Positions 34,382 to 44,224 are shown, counted from the stretch's first letter. The stretch: DNA of 64,000 nt from Flaviflagellibacter deserti (GCF_042652085.1 NZ_JBHSJF010000006.1:1116001-1180000), one strand, 5' to 3'. Made by a program: numbers and translations. The notes: a model not told the origin generated them from the letters alone.

Positions 34382-34831
34382 TTACTGAGCCGGAGCGGCC
34401 GGAGCCGGCGACGGCGGTGCGGGAGGAGCAGCGGGTGCCGGTGCAGCAGGCGCTGCCGGAGCCGGAGCCTGCGGAACGCCCGAGATGGGCGCCTGCGGAG
34501 CAGACGGCTGCTGCTGTTTCAGCGAATCGAGAATACCGCCCTGCGTCGGCACACCCTGCGGCAGGCCAGTGCCGCCCGGGGCGTTGCGCTGGATGATCGA
34601 CTGCGGAATCCGGTTCGTGCCGGCCTGGATCGCGAGAGCGATCGAGGTGGCGAAGAACAGAGCCGCAAGAATGCCGGTCGCCCGGGTCAGGGCGCTGGCC
34701 TGGCCGCGGCTGGTCATGAAACCGCCGCCGCCGCCAATGCCAAGACCGCCGCCCTCAGACCGCTGAAGGAGAACGGTGACGACGAGCGCGAGCACGATCA
34801 TCAAATGGATGACGATGAGAACGGTATGCAT
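34382..34831 (-). CDS. secG: Preprotein translocase subunit SecG
   Basis: Auxiliary subunit of the SecYEG channel. Two transmembrane helices (VLIVIHLMIVLALVVTVLLQ and GILAALFFATSIALAIQAG) flank the conserved loop RSEGGGLGIGGG and FMTSRGQASALTRATG. Total 149 residues; the last 60 are a Pro/Ala/Gln-rich tail, as is usual for alphaproteobacterial SecG and absent in E. coli. Confidence 0.95.
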   Translation of the reverse strand: MHTVLIVIHLMIVLALVVTVLLQRSEGGGLGIGGGGGFMTSRGQASALTRATGILAALFFATSIALAIQAGTNRIPQSIIQRNAPGGTGLPQGVPTQGGILDSLKQQQPSAPQAPISGVPQAPAPAAPAAPAPAAPPAPPSPAPAAPAQ

Positions 34832-34893
34832 ATCCGGCCATATGGGTGAGGTCGCGGCTGATTACACTAGCCTCGCGGCGGATGCTACCCCGG

Positions 34894-35646
34894 CTATGCA
34901 TAGACCCCGGCGATTGCCAGAAAGTCCTTCGCCTCGAGGCTCGCGCCACCGACCAGGGCACCGTCGACATTCGGGACCGCCATTAGTTCGGCGGCATTGT
35001 CCGGTTTCACCGAGCCCCCATAGAGAACCCGGATCGCGGCGCCCGCTTCGCCGAACCGCGCGACGAGCTTTTCGCGAATGAACGCATGCACTTCGGCGAC
35101 GTCACGCGTCGTGGGCGTAAGTCCCGTTCCGATCGCCCAGACCGGCTCGTAGGCGATGACGAGGTTCGTGGTCGTCGCGCCATCGGGCACCGAATCCTGG
35201 AGTTGGCGACCGACAAGCTCGATGGTGAGGCCAGCGTCGCGCTGCTCTCGTGTCTCGCCCAGGCAGACGATCGCGGAAAGCCCGGCACGCCAGGCCGCCT
35301 GCGCCTTCGCCCGCACCAATGTGTCGCTCTCGCTATGATCGGCACGCCGCTCGGAATGCCCCACGATCACATATGTCGCACCGAGATCGGCGAGCATCTC
35401 AGCGGAAAGATCTCCGGTATGCGCGCCGGCCAGTGCGGGATGGCAGTCCTGACCGCCGATGCCGACGGTGCCCCTCACGTCGTTCGCGAGGGCTATCAAT
35501 GTCGCTGGAGGGCAGATCACGACCTCCGCCTCGCCCGCTCTGCCCTCGGCGACGCCGTCTCGAATCGCCACCAGTTCCGCCAGTGAGGCCAGGAGACCGT
35601 TCATCTTCCAGTTCCCGGCGACGAGCGGACGCGGTCTTGAAGGCAT
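34894..35646 (-). CDS. tpiA: Triose-phosphate isomerase
   Basis: Interconverts glyceraldehyde 3-phosphate and dihydroxyacetone phosphate. It is 250 residues from ATG 35646, which has AGGAG at good spacing; the frame is open to 35718. Catalytic residues: Lys in AGNWKMNG, His in IVGHSERR, Glu in IAYEPVWAIGTG; phosphate loop VLYGGSVKPDNA. It is immediately upstream of secG and divergent from ppiD. Confidence 0.97.
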   Translation of the reverse strand: MPSRPRPLVAGNWKMNGLLASLAELVAIRDGVAEGRAGEAEVVICPPATLIALANDVRGTVGIGGQDCHPALAGAHTGDLSAEMLADLGATYVIVGHSERRADHSESDTLVRAKAQAAWRAGLSAIVCLGETREQRDAGLTIELVGRQLQDSVPDGATTTNLVIAYEPVWAIGTGLTPTTRDVAEVHAFIREKLVARFGEAGAAIRVLYGGSVKPDNAAELMAVPNVDGALVGGASLEAKDFLAIAGVYA

Positions 35647-35777
35647 TTCGGACTCCTGCTGCGACTTTGGGCGAAGAGACATTTTCATGACGCCAAGCGC
35701 AAGCCGTGATGCCACCACTATGCGCCACCGCGTGTCTCGCGCTATATGCCCGCCCGGTACAGTAATTCGGAAACACC

Positions 35778-37673
35778 ATGCTCAACGCTCTGCGTAATCA
35801 GGCCGCCGGCTTCGTCATGAAGGCGTTCCTCGCCGTTATCGTGCTGAGTTTCGCCGTCTGGGGCATCGGTGACGTATTCCGCGGGCGTGGAACCAGTGAG
35901 GTTGCCTGGGTTGGCAGCACGCCGATCGACGTCCAGACGTTCCGCGACAGCTTCAACCGCGAGCTTCAACAGGCCGGCACTCGTTTCGGCCGGCCGCTTT
36001 CGATCACCGACGCCCGCGCCCTTGGCCTCGATCGCCAGGTATTGAGCGAGTTGATGGCGGAAGCGACGTTGGACGAAGAGGCCAAGGCTCTCCGTCTGAT
36101 CGTGCCGGACAGCGCGGTCGTGGACACGATCATGAAGGATCAGAGCTTCGCCGGCCCTAACGGCTCCTTCGACGCCGCCCGCTTCGATTCGATCCTCCGC
36201 GCGAACGGCATGAACGAGCAGATGTTCGTCGCCGCCCAGAAGCGTTTCATGGCTCGCCGCCAGATCATCGACGGACTCGCCGGTGGCGTTCCGGTTCCGG
36301 AAGCACTGATCAATGCGGTCAACCAGCATCAGAACGAGCGCCGCACCGCGAGCTATATTGTGCTTCCCGGCTCGCCCGGCGCCGACATTGCAGAGGCGGA
36401 CGAGGCGACGCTGAAAAGCTTCTATGAGGAGCGCAAGGGCACCTTCCAGGCGCCCGAGCGGCGTTCGCTGACGGTGTTGCCGCTGACAACCGAATCCCTC
36501 GCGGCCAAGCAGACCGTTTCGGACGAGGACGTCGCCGCCCGCTACGAGCAGGACAAGGCCCGCCTCGGAACGCCCGAACGTCGCACGATCGAGCGCATCA
36601 CCTTCCCGTCGCTCGACGAAGCCAACGAGGCCTCGGCCAGGATCAAGGGTGGCATGAGCTTCGAGGACCTGGCGACCTCGCGGAACGTCGCGGCCGCCGA
36701 TCTTTCGCTCGGCACGACGGCCAAGGCCGACATGATCGACCGGAAGCTCGCGGACGCCGCCTTCGCATTGCCGCAGGGCCAGGTCAGCGATCCGGTCCAG
36801 GGCGATTTCAGCACAGTCATCCTCCGCGTCACCGCGATCGAACCGGAAGTCGTCCGTTCGCTCGACGAAGTGAAGGAAGAGCTTCGTCGCACGATCGCCA
36901 GTGAGCGCGCCGCCGATCAGGTGCTGACGATCCACGATCAGATCGAGGATGCTCGCGCCAGCGGCTCGACCCTAGCCGAAATCGCCAACAAATTCAGCCT
37001 ACAGGCGACGACGGTCGATCAGATCGATCGCGACGGCAAGGACCCGGCTGGACAGACCGCCACCATCCCGGGTGGCCAGGAAGTGCTGACGGCAGCATTC
37101 CAGTCGGATGTCGGCGTCGAGAACGATCCGGTGCAGGGCCAGGCCGGCTCGTTCTACTGGTACGACGTCACCAAGGTCGATCCGGCTCGCGCTCGTACCT
37201 TCGAGGAGGCACGTGCCGACATCGCCAACCGCTGGAAGGCCGAAGAAGCACGCAAGCAGCTCGAGGCGAAGGTCGCCCAAGCGATTACCGATCTCAAGGC
37301 CGGCACGATCACCCTGCCCGCCCTTGCTGAGCGCGAAGGCGTGACCGTCCTCAGCGCCGACAAGATCGACCGTCGTGGCGGCCCGCTGTTCGGCCGTTCG
37401 GCCGCAGCCGCCGTATTCTCGACGCCAACCAGCGGCTTCGGCTCGGCCCCGGCACAGAACGATACCGACCGCGTGATCTTCCAGGTCGTGCAGGTCGAGG
37501 TCCCGACCCCCGGGGCGAATGCCCCGTTCGTCGCGCAGGTTCGCGACCAGCTCGGCGACACGCTGCAGAACGATCTGGCCAGCCAGTACGTGATGCAGTT
37601 GCAGAACGACTTAGGCGCGACGGTCAACAGTCAGGCTCTCGCGACCGCGCTCGGCGGCACCGCCGAAAACTGA
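35778..37673 (+). CDS. ppiD: PpiD-type peptidyl-prolyl isomerase / periplasmic chaperone
   Basis: A 631-residue inner-membrane-anchored periplasmic chaperone. The N-terminal anchor (FVMKAFLAVIVLSFAVWGIGDVF) is followed by a SurA-N-like domain with VAWVGSTPIDVQTFRDSFNR and a central parvulin-type PPIase domain (IKGGMSFEDLATSRNVAAAD, FALPQGQVSDPVQGDF). PpiD sits by SecYEG and receives exported proteins. It begins about 130 bases from tpiA on the other strand and trpE starts 7 bases after it. Confidence 0.9.
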   Translation: MLNALRNQAAGFVMKAFLAVIVLSFAVWGIGDVFRGRGTSEVAWVGSTPIDVQTFRDSFNRELQQAGTRFGRPLSITDARALGLDRQVLSELMAEATLDEEAKALRLIVPDSAVVDTIMKDQSFAGPNGSFDAARFDSILRANGMNEQMFVAAQKRFMARRQIIDGLAGGVPVPEALINAVNQHQNERRTASYIVLPGSPGADIAEADEATLKSFYEERKGTFQAPERRSLTVLPLTTESLAAKQTVSDEDVAARYEQDKARLGTPERRTIERITFPSLDEANEASARIKGGMSFEDLATSRNVAAADLSLGTTAKADMIDRKLADAAFALPQGQVSDPVQGDFSTVILRVTAIEPEVVRSLDEVKEELRRTIASERAADQVLTIHDQIEDARASGSTLAEIANKFSLQATTVDQIDRDGKDPAGQTATIPGGQEVLTAAFQSDVGVENDPVQGQAGSFYWYDVTKVDPARARTFEEARADIANRWKAEEARKQLEAKVAQAITDLKAGTITLPALAEREGVTVLSADKIDRRGGPLFGRSAAAAVFSTPTSGFGSAPAQNDTDRVIFQVVQVEVPTPGANAPFVAQVRDQLGDTLQNDLASQYVMQLQNDLGATVNSQALATALGGTAEN

Positions 37674-37680
37674 TCTCGCG

Positions 37681-39195
37681 ATGCGCATCGAACCCTCAGC
37701 CGAGCGCTTCGCCGCCGCATATTCGGCCGGCAATCCGCAGGTCGTCTGGACGACGCTCGTCGCCGATCTGGAGACCCCGGTTTCGGCCTATCTGAAGCTT
37801 TGCGCCGGGCGCGCCAACGCGTTCCTGCTCGAATCCGTGGAAGGTGGCGCGACGCGCGGCCGCTATTCGATGATCGGCCTGAAGCCCGATCTGATCTGGC
37901 GCTGCAACGGCGAAAAGGCCGAGATCAACCGCACACCTGACAAGGCTCCCACTACATTCGAGGAGCAACATCTACCGCCGCTCGACGCCCTGCGCGCGCT
38001 GCTCGCTGAGTCGGCAATTCCGATGCCCGAGGGCTTGCCACCGATGGCCGCCGGTGTGTTCGGTTATCTGAGCTATGACATGGTGCGCCATATGGAGGCG
38101 CTGCCGGTCCCGAATCCGGACGTCCTCGGCGTCCCGGATGCTCTGCTGATCCGCCCGACGGTGATGGTGATCTTCGATGCCGTGCGCGACGAGATCACGC
38201 TCGTCACCCCGGCACGCCATGAAGCCGGAGTTTCCTCGGACGCCGCGCTATCCCGGGCGACCGACCGGCTGATGGAGGTCGTGGACCTTCTCGACGAGCC
38301 ACTCACCCGCTTCGAGGGCGACGACGGCGACCACCCTGCCCCGGATTTCGTTTCGAACACCACCGAGGCCGAATATCTCGGGATGGTGGCCGAGGCGAAG
38401 GAATACATCGCGGCAGGCGATATCTTCCAGGTCGTTCTGTCCCAGCGCTTCGAGGCACCGTTCACCCTGCCGCCTTTCGCGCTCTACCGTGCGCTGCGCC
38501 GGGTCAATCCTGCGCCTTTCCTGGTCTATCTCGATTTCGGCGGCTTCCAGATCGTCTGCTCCAGCCCGGAGATCCTGGTCCGCTCGCGCGACGGCGTGGT
38601 CACCATCCGGCCAATCGCGGGCACCCGTCCACGAGGCGCGACACCCGCGGAGGACCGCAAGCACGCCGACGATCTCCTCGCGGACCCCAAGGAACGCGCC
38701 GAGCATCTGATGTTGCTCGACCTCGGCAGAAACGATGTCGGCCGTGTCGCCGAGATCGGCACGGTGGAGGTCACCGACCAGTTCTTCCTCGAATATTATT
38801 CGCACGTGATGCACATCGTCTCGAACGTCGAGGGCAAGCTTGCGGCGGGTCATGACGCACTTGATGCGTTGGTCGCGGGATTTCCGGCGGGCACCGTCTC
38901 CGGTGCACCGAAAGTGCGGGCGATGGAGATCATCGACGAACTGGAGAAGGACAAGCGCGGCGTCTATGCCGGCTGCGTCGGCTATTTCGGCGCCAATGGC
39001 TCCATGGACACCTGCATCGCTCTCCGCACCGCGGTGGTGAAGGACGGGCGTATGTACGTGCAGGCCGGCGCCGGCATCGTCGCGGACTCGGTCCCGGCGA
39101 GCGAAAACGCCGAGTGCCACAACAAGGCGCGCGCCCAGTTCCGCGCGGCCGAGGAGGCCGTCCGCTTCGCGGCCCAGACCCGGCGCGGCCAGTAG
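37681..39195 (+). CDS. trpE: Anthranilate synthase component I
   Basis: Converts chorismate to anthranilate with TrpG. It is 504 residues, N-domain with the inhibitor-binding region (LKLCAGRANAFLLESVEGG), C-terminal chorismate-binding core with IRPIAGTRPRG, DLGRNDVGRVAEIG, VMHIVSNVEG, FPAGTVSGAPKVRAMEIIDE and GCVGYFGANGSMD. It starts 7 bases after ppiD, so it is co-transcribed and not preceded by a leader-peptide attenuator. trpG is not in the window. Confidence 0.97.
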   Translation: MRIEPSAERFAAAYSAGNPQVVWTTLVADLETPVSAYLKLCAGRANAFLLESVEGGATRGRYSMIGLKPDLIWRCNGEKAEINRTPDKAPTTFEEQHLPPLDALRALLAESAIPMPEGLPPMAAGVFGYLSYDMVRHMEALPVPNPDVLGVPDALLIRPTVMVIFDAVRDEITLVTPARHEAGVSSDAALSRATDRLMEVVDLLDEPLTRFEGDDGDHPAPDFVSNTTEAEYLGMVAEAKEYIAAGDIFQVVLSQRFEAPFTLPPFALYRALRRVNPAPFLVYLDFGGFQIVCSSPEILVRSRDGVVTIRPIAGTRPRGATPAEDRKHADDLLADPKERAEHLMLLDLGRNDVGRVAEIGTVEVTDQFFLEYYSHVMHIVSNVEGKLAAGHDALDALVAGFPAGTVSGAPKVRAMEIIDELEKDKRGVYAGCVGYFGANGSMDTCIALRTAVVKDGRMYVQAGAGIVADSVPASENAECHNKARAQFRAAEEAVRFAAQTRRGQ

Positions 39196-40365
39196 TCAGT
39201 CTTCTGTCGCGGCCAACTGAAAGCGCTCGAACCTGCCGAGCGCTTTCTCGATCACGGGCTTGTCGGAGTCGGAGCCCTCTCCGACCCATGTCCATTGCTT
39301 GATGTCGACCTTCTTTCGTTCGCGATCGGTCTTCAGATCGATCGCCGCGACGACCTTGTCGCCGATCAGGACCGGAAGCGCGAAATAGCCGAAGACGCGC
39401 TTGTCCTTCGGCAGATAGGCCTCAAAGCGGTGGTCGTAGCCGAAGAACAACGAGAGCCGTTTGCGCTGGATGATGAGTGGGTCGAACGGCGAGAGGATAT
39501 GGACCAGTGTATCGTCCGACTCTCTCGCACCATCCTCCAGAGCTTCGGGCCGCGCCCAGTGCTCGACCTTGCCGGCCTCCTCGACCGCGACCGGCACAAG
39601 CTCCTTCTTCCGGACACGCTTCTCGATCAGCTCGCGGATCGCCGGCTTTCTGGGCGCATCGAGATGGCAGGCTGAATCCAGACTGACGATCCCCTGCGCG
39701 GTGAGCGCGCGGTCGAGCAGGTAATCGAGGATCTGCTTCTCGCTCGCGGGCCTAGGCGCCTTTTCCCAGTCGAAATGCCGGTCGATCAGCTCATAGGTTT
39801 TCAGCATCCCGACGCGTTCGCTGACGGTGACCAGGCCATCATAGAAAGCGAGCTGAAGCGCGCGCTTCGAGGGCTTCTTGCTGGCCCAGGGATGATCCTT
39901 CTCGACCAGCACATCGTCATCGATGTCCCGGATGGTCAGCGCGCCGTCCTTGCGAATCCGGCTCAGCACTTTGCGCAGGTCGGCCTTCGATACCGAGCTG
40001 TACCAGCTGTCAGGCTGGTCGCGATGGCGCTTCATGTCCGGCAGGAAGAAACGGATGTCGCGCGTCGGCACATACGACAGGGCATGGGTCCAGAACTCGA
40101 ACACCGTCTTGTCGACCGTCCGGGCCTGATGGAGGTGCTCACGCTGATAGTTCGGGATGCGGCTCCAGAGAATGTGGTGATGACAGCGCTCGATCACATG
40201 GATGGTGTCGATCTGCACGTAACCGAGGTGCTCGACTGCCGCTTGCGTCGCCTTCGGACCGGACCCGAATGGCTCCCCAACATCGAGGCGCTGCGCGCGC
40301 AGCCAAATGCGCCGCGCTTCGGCCTTTGTCAGCTCATAGGCGCGCTTGCGAACGATACGGGCCAT
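39196..40365 (-). CDS. YcaQ-like winged-helix DNA glycosylase
   Basis: A 389-residue protein of the HTH_42/YcaQ family (AlkZ-AlkX). YcaQ of E. coli unhooks interstrand crosslinks by cutting the N-glycosidic bond. Seen here: KAEARRIWLRAQRL at the N-terminus, GYVQIDTIHVIERCHHHILW with the catalytic QID motif, FEFWTHALSYVPTRD, and LSPFDPLIIQRKRLSLFFGYDHRFE in the C-terminal domain. Its stop begins the base after the trpE stop on the opposite strand. Confidence 0.88.
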   Translation of the reverse strand: MARIVRKRAYELTKAEARRIWLRAQRLDVGEPFGSGPKATQAAVEHLGYVQIDTIHVIERCHHHILWSRIPNYQREHLHQARTVDKTVFEFWTHALSYVPTRDIRFFLPDMKRHRDQPDSWYSSVSKADLRKVLSRIRKDGALTIRDIDDDVLVEKDHPWASKKPSKRALQLAFYDGLVTVSERVGMLKTYELIDRHFDWEKAPRPASEKQILDYLLDRALTAQGIVSLDSACHLDAPRKPAIRELIEKRVRKKELVPVAVEEAGKVEHWARPEALEDGARESDDTLVHILSPFDPLIIQRKRLSLFFGYDHRFEAYLPKDKRVFGYFALPVLIGDKVVAAIDLKTDRERKKVDIKQWTWVGEGSDSDKPVIEKALGRFERFQLAATED

Positions 40366-40471
40366 CGAATCCGGTATTGAGTGTGACGGAGAACCGCCCC
40401 GAAACGGGCGAAATGGTCTAGCGCGTCAGATCGTGTTCGGACATACCTTCCGCAATCCCCCGGAGACCGAG

Positions 40472-40885
40472 ATGACCACGATCCGCATCAACGCCGGCCC
40501 CTACGAATTCGAGGCCAAGCTCGAACATGAGGCCGCGCCGACGACCTGCGAAAAGTTCCTGACGCTTCTGCCCTACAAGGAGCGCATCATCCACGTGCGC
40601 TGGAGCGGCGAAGGCTGCTGGATCCCGCTCGGCGAAACCGATTTCGGCCTCGGCTACGAGAATGCGACGAGCTTCCCGGCGCCTGGCGACTTCATCCTCT
40701 ATCCGGGCGGCTACAGCGAGACCGAAATCCTGCTCGCCTATGGCGGCGTCCGCTTCGCCAGCAAGATGGGCCAGCTCGCCGGCAACCATTTCATGACGAT
40801 CACCAAGGGTCGCGAGAACCTCGTCGCTCTCGGCAAGAAAACCCTGTGGGACGGCGCGCAAAACATCCTGTTCTCGCGGGCCTGA
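40472..40885 (+). CDS. DUF3830 (cyclophilin-like fold) protein
   Basis: A 137-residue protein of DUF3830, related in fold to cyclophilin-like DUF369 proteins: the N-terminus IRINAGPYEFEAKLEHEAAPTTCEKFL resembles that group, followed by HVRWSGEGCWIPLG and PAPGDFILYPGG. DUF3830 genes commonly occur in ureide, hydantoin or pyrimidine utilisation clusters, and this one flanks such a cluster, facing it convergently (3 bases to the GNAT stop). CGGAGA precedes the ATG at 40472. Confidence 0.8.
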   Translation: MTTIRINAGPYEFEAKLEHEAAPTTCEKFLTLLPYKERIIHVRWSGEGCWIPLGETDFGLGYENATSFPAPGDFILYPGGYSETEILLAYGGVRFASKMGQLAGNHFMTITKGRENLVALGKKTLWDGAQNILFSRA

Positions 40886-40888
40886 ACG

Positions 40889-41731
40889 TCAGCCCAGCTC
40901 GAAGCTGGTAATGCCGTAAGTTCGGCTCAAAGGCAGGTCCGGCGCGGGTCCACGATACATCCGCGCCGTCTCGAACACTGGTCTCATGCCGTTACGCTCC
41001 GCCAACGCCCTCGCCGCCGCGTTCGGTTCGGGCAGATCGAGATAGATTGGCCCGTCCTTGGCCTTCGAGATGAGTACGCGGAACAGCGCGTCGGCGATGC
41101 CTTTATTGTCCGCGAACAGAGGCCCGATCTTGTACCCGTCGCGGCACGACCTGACGGTGCCGTAACCGAGTACCGCTCCGTTCTCCACATAGGCGAACGA
41201 CGTCCTCAAACCGCTCGTCAGCCATGTGCGCAAAAAGCTCTGGCGCGGGCCTGCAAAGAACGGCCGATCATAGGCGATGATCGCGGGAACGAGCGCATCG
41301 TCCACCGGCACAAGCAGATCATCTGGCACGACCGAGACGCCGACCGTCCCGCCGTAGCGGACATTGCGGTGCAGCAGCTCGAAGCCCGATTTTCTGTAGT
41401 TCTCCTGCTGCGCCACGACACCATCGAGGCCCACGGTCCTGCCGGCGAGCCGCTCCATCGCCGCCTGCCATGTCGCCCAGCCATATCCTTTGCCGCGAGC
41501 CTCCGGCGCCGCGATGTAGAAGCCGACGAACCCGAAGCTTTCGCCATAGCGCACCGCCGAAATGCAGGTGACCGGCCGGCCATCGACCTCACCCACCAGA
41601 AACCCGCCGGGATCGGCCGCGAGAAACGCCTCCGCGTCGTCGAGACCGGGATTCCAGCCCTCGCGCGCCGCCCACTCGATCGCCATGTCGAGATCGGCCG
41701 GCGTCATCGTCCGGATGTTCAGATCGCTCAT
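40889..41731 (-). CDS. GNAT acetyltransferase with C-terminal second domain
   Basis: A 280-residue protein. Residues about 1-130 are a GNAT domain (IRTMTPADLDMAIEWAAREGW, GFVGFYIAAPEARGKGYGWATW with the acetyl-CoA R/Q-x-x-G-x-G/A loop). The C-terminal half (YENGAVLGYGTVRSCRDGYKIGPLFAD...) matches the Acetyltransf_18/YitH type. Substrate unknown. ATG overlaps the racemase stop (41728-41731), so it is the last gene of the transporter operon. Confidence 0.85.
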   Translation of the reverse strand: MSDLNIRTMTPADLDMAIEWAAREGWNPGLDDAEAFLAADPGGFLVGEVDGRPVTCISAVRYGESFGFVGFYIAAPEARGKGYGWATWQAAMERLAGRTVGLDGVVAQQENYRKSGFELLHRNVRYGGTVGVSVVPDDLLVPVDDALVPAIIAYDRPFFAGPRQSFLRTWLTSGLRTSFAYVENGAVLGYGTVRSCRDGYKIGPLFADNKGIADALFRVLISKAKDGPIYLDLPEPNAAARALAERNGMRPVFETARMYRGPAPDLPLSRTYGITSFELG

Positions 41732-42474
41732 CCGCGCAGGATTACGGCAGGCGCGAAATCCGCAAGTGCTCCGGTATAGGTCTTGTCGAGCGGACGGGCG
41801 TAGGCGCCGCTTTTAGCCGTCTTCAGCCCAAGGCCAACCAACGCCTCGACCATCTTCACGCCGGCGGACACGCCATCGATCACCGGAACGCCGAACTCGG
41901 CGGTAAGATCGCGCGCCAGATCGGCCATGCCCGCGCATCCGAGAACCACCGCATCGCTGCCGTCGGATTCGAGTGCAGACTTGATCGCGGCGCGCAGGAT
42001 CGATCCGGCTCCCGATGCTGAGTCTTCGAGGCTCAGCACCGGTATGTCGGACGCATGCACCCTCGCCCGCTCGGCAAATCCATAGCGGCGAACCAGGCCT
42101 TCGATCGGAACCAGCGAACGCGACAATGTCGTCACGACGGAGATCTTCGTGGCGATCATCCCGGCCGCGGCCAGTGCACTCTCGCATATTCCGACCACCG
42201 GAACTGTCGCCAGCGCTCGCGCGGCGTCGAGGCCGGTATCGTCGAAACAGGCGATGACGACGCCGTTAGCACCGGCCGCTTCGCCCCTGGCGATCTCCTG
42301 AAGCAGCCCCGGCAGAGCCAACGCCTCGTCGTAGAAGCCCTCGATCGAGACCGGCCCCATCGCTGGATTGACCGCAAGGATCTCGGTACCGGCCGCGGCG
42401 ACCGAGCGGGCCGCCTCGCCGATCTTGGCCGTCATGCCGACCGTCGTGTTCGGATTTACAACAAGAATACGCAT
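41728..42474 (-). CDS. Asp/Glu/hydantoin racemase family (allantoin racemase-like)
   Basis: A 248-residue cofactor-independent racemase. N-terminus MRILVVNPNTTVGMTAKIG; the catalytic Cys pair lies in GVVIACFDDTGLDAAR and VVLGCAGMADLA. Members include hydantoin racemase HyuE and allantoin racemase HpxA. With a PuuE-type allantoinase nearby, interconversion of allantoin enantiomers is the likely role. It lies 9 bases downstream of the permease gene at 42484. Confidence 0.88.
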   Translation of the reverse strand: MRILVVNPNTTVGMTAKIGEAARSVAAAGTEILAVNPAMGPVSIEGFYDEALALPGLLQEIARGEAAGANGVVIACFDDTGLDAARALATVPVVGICESALAAAGMIATKISVVTTLSRSLVPIEGLVRRYGFAERARVHASDIPVLSLEDSASGAGSILRAAIKSALESDGSDAVVLGCAGMADLARDLTAEFGVPVIDGVSAGVKMVEALVGLGLKTAKSGAYARPLDKTYTGALADFAPAVILRG

Positions 42475-42483
42475 GGATGCCGA

Positions 42484-43311
42484 TCAGGCGCGCGCCCGTC
42501 GACGAGCGGCGCGCTGGGAGATGTAGATGCCGAGCAGCGATAGCAGAATGATCAGCAGCGAAAAGCCCGTCGTGACCGTTCCGAGCGCATAGAGCACGGG
42601 CGTCGTGACGTTCGTGGTCATGCCGTAGATTTCGAGCGGCAGCGTGTTGAACGATCCCGCCGTCATCAGCGTCCTTGCGAACTCGTCGTAGGACAACGTA
42701 AAGCCGAACAATCCCACACCGATCAGGCTCGGGAGGATCAGCGGCAGCAGCACATGGCGGAAGCTCTGCCAGGGCGTGGCGCCGAGATCCCTCGCCGCTT
42801 CCTCATAACTCGGATTGAAGCGGTTGAAGACCGCGAACATGATCAGCAGGCCGAACGGCAGCGCCCATGTCAGATGCGCGCCGAATGCCGACGAGTACCA
42901 GGCAGATCTGACGCCAACGACCTGGAACAGGAGGCCGATACCGAGGCTGACGAGGATCGACGGCACGATCAGGCTCGCGATCGCCGTGTAGAACAGCGGC
43001 CCCGCCCCCCAGAACGGACGGCGGAACGCCATTCCCGCAAGGAGAGCGACGACGATCGTAGTCGCCATTACCATCAGGCCAAGCATCAACGAACGCAGGA
43101 ACGAGCCGCCGAAATCACCGACGGCCTGCGTCTCGAACAGGTTCTGAAACCAGCGCAGCGACACCCCGTTCATCGGGAATGTCAGGCCGCCGTCCGGCCC
43201 CTGGAAGGACAGGATGAAGATCGTCGTCAGGGGTCCGTAAAGGAACAGGACGAACAGCGTGAAGAAGGCGGCGAGCACCCAGAAGCCGAGACCGCGTCGT
43301 TCCGTGTTCAT
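42484..43311 (-). CDS. ABC transporter permease, PotC type
   Basis: A 275-residue inner-membrane permease. Six transmembrane helices; the ATPase-coupling EAA loop is NPSYEEAARDLGATPWQSFRHVLLPLILP. The PotC/YdcV pattern LGFWVLAAFFTLFVLFLYGPL at the N-terminus and LSYDEFARTLMTAG after the EAA loop place it in the polyamine/opine family. One base separates it from the PotB-type gene. Confidence 0.92.
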   Translation of the reverse strand: MNTERRGLGFWVLAAFFTLFVLFLYGPLTTIFILSFQGPDGGLTFPMNGVSLRWFQNLFETQAVGDFGGSFLRSLMLGLMVMATTIVVALLAGMAFRRPFWGAGPLFYTAIASLIVPSILVSLGIGLLFQVVGVRSAWYSSAFGAHLTWALPFGLLIMFAVFNRFNPSYEEAARDLGATPWQSFRHVLLPLILPSLIGVGLFGFTLSYDEFARTLMTAGSFNTLPLEIYGMTTNVTTPVLYALGTVTTGFSLLIILLSLLGIYISQRAARRRARA

Positions 43312-43312
43312 G

Positions 43313-44224
43313 TCACAGCTCCTTGCGGATGTTCACGACGCGGAGAATGCACGCGACCATCAACAGCACCACAGCCAGGAGAATGACCGCGTTCGCGGCG
43401 GCGGCCGGGTATTGCAGCACCGAAATCTGGTTCGCGATCATCAGGCCGACCGAAGCCGACTGGCCGCCCGACATGAAGCGGACGGTGATGAAATCGCCCA
43501 TGCAGAGCGTCACTACGAAGATCGAGCCAATGGCGATGCCCGGCTTGGCCAGCGGGATGATGACGTTGGTGAGAATCTGCCACGAATTCGCGCCGGCATC
43601 GCGCGCCGCCTCGATCAGCGAGCGGTCGATGCGCATCAGCGTGTTGAAGATCGGCGTCACCATGAACAGCGAATAGAGGTGCACCATCGCCAGCACGACC
43701 GCGAAATCCGAGAACAGCAGGAATTCGAGCGGCCGGTCGACAAGGCCCATATTCATCAGCGACTGGTTGATCAGCCCGTTCCTCCCGAGGAACGGAATCC
43801 ACGAGATCATGCGGATGATGTTCGAGGTCAGGAACGGCACGGTGCAGATGAGGAACAGCACCATCTGCATGGTCGCGGTGCGCACGTGAAAGGCCAGGAA
43901 ATAGGCGATCCAGAAGCCGATGACGAGCGTGAGCGCCCAGACGATCGCCGTGTAGCGCAGCGTGTTGAGATAGGTCTGCCAGGTCACCCAGGAGCCCAGA
44001 GTCTCCTCGTAGTTCAGCAGGATGAAGTCCGGATAGATCTGGACCGAGTCGTAGTCCCAGAAGCTGACCATCACGATGGTCAGGATCGGCAAAACGAGAA
44101 ACATGCCGAGGATCACCGCGAGCGGAAGCGCCTGCAGATAGGAGGCATAGCGGCCGATGCTGAAGCGCTTGCGCGGCGGCACGTCGATTGCCGGCAAGAC
44201 TGCATCCGCCACAGCTTCGCTCAT
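43313..44224 (-). CDS. ABC transporter permease, PotB type
   Basis: A 303-residue permease with six transmembrane helices. N-terminal segment LQALPLAVILGMFLVLPILT, coupling loop LIEAARDAGANSWQILTNVI, and the PotB feature GDFITVRFMSGGQS. Partner of the PotC-type protein at 42484. Confidence 0.92.
   Translation of the reverse strand: MSEAVADAVLPAIDVPPRKRFSIGRYASYLQALPLAVILGMFLVLPILTIVMVSFWDYDSVQIYPDFILLNYEETLGSWVTWQTYLNTLRYTAIVWALTLVIGFWIAYFLAFHVRTATMQMVLFLICTVPFLTSNIIRMISWIPFLGRNGLINQSLMNMGLVDRPLEFLLFSDFAVVLAMVHLYSLFMVTPIFNTLMRIDRSLIEAARDAGANSWQILTNVIIPLAKPGIAIGSIFVVTLCMGDFITVRFMSGGQSASVGLMIANQISVLQYPAAAANAVILLAVVLLMVACILRVVNIRKEL

Noticed and set aside
37674..37681. trp leader attenuator before trpE
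   Set aside because: Only 7 bases separate ppiD and trpE, leaving no room for a leader peptide or hairpins.
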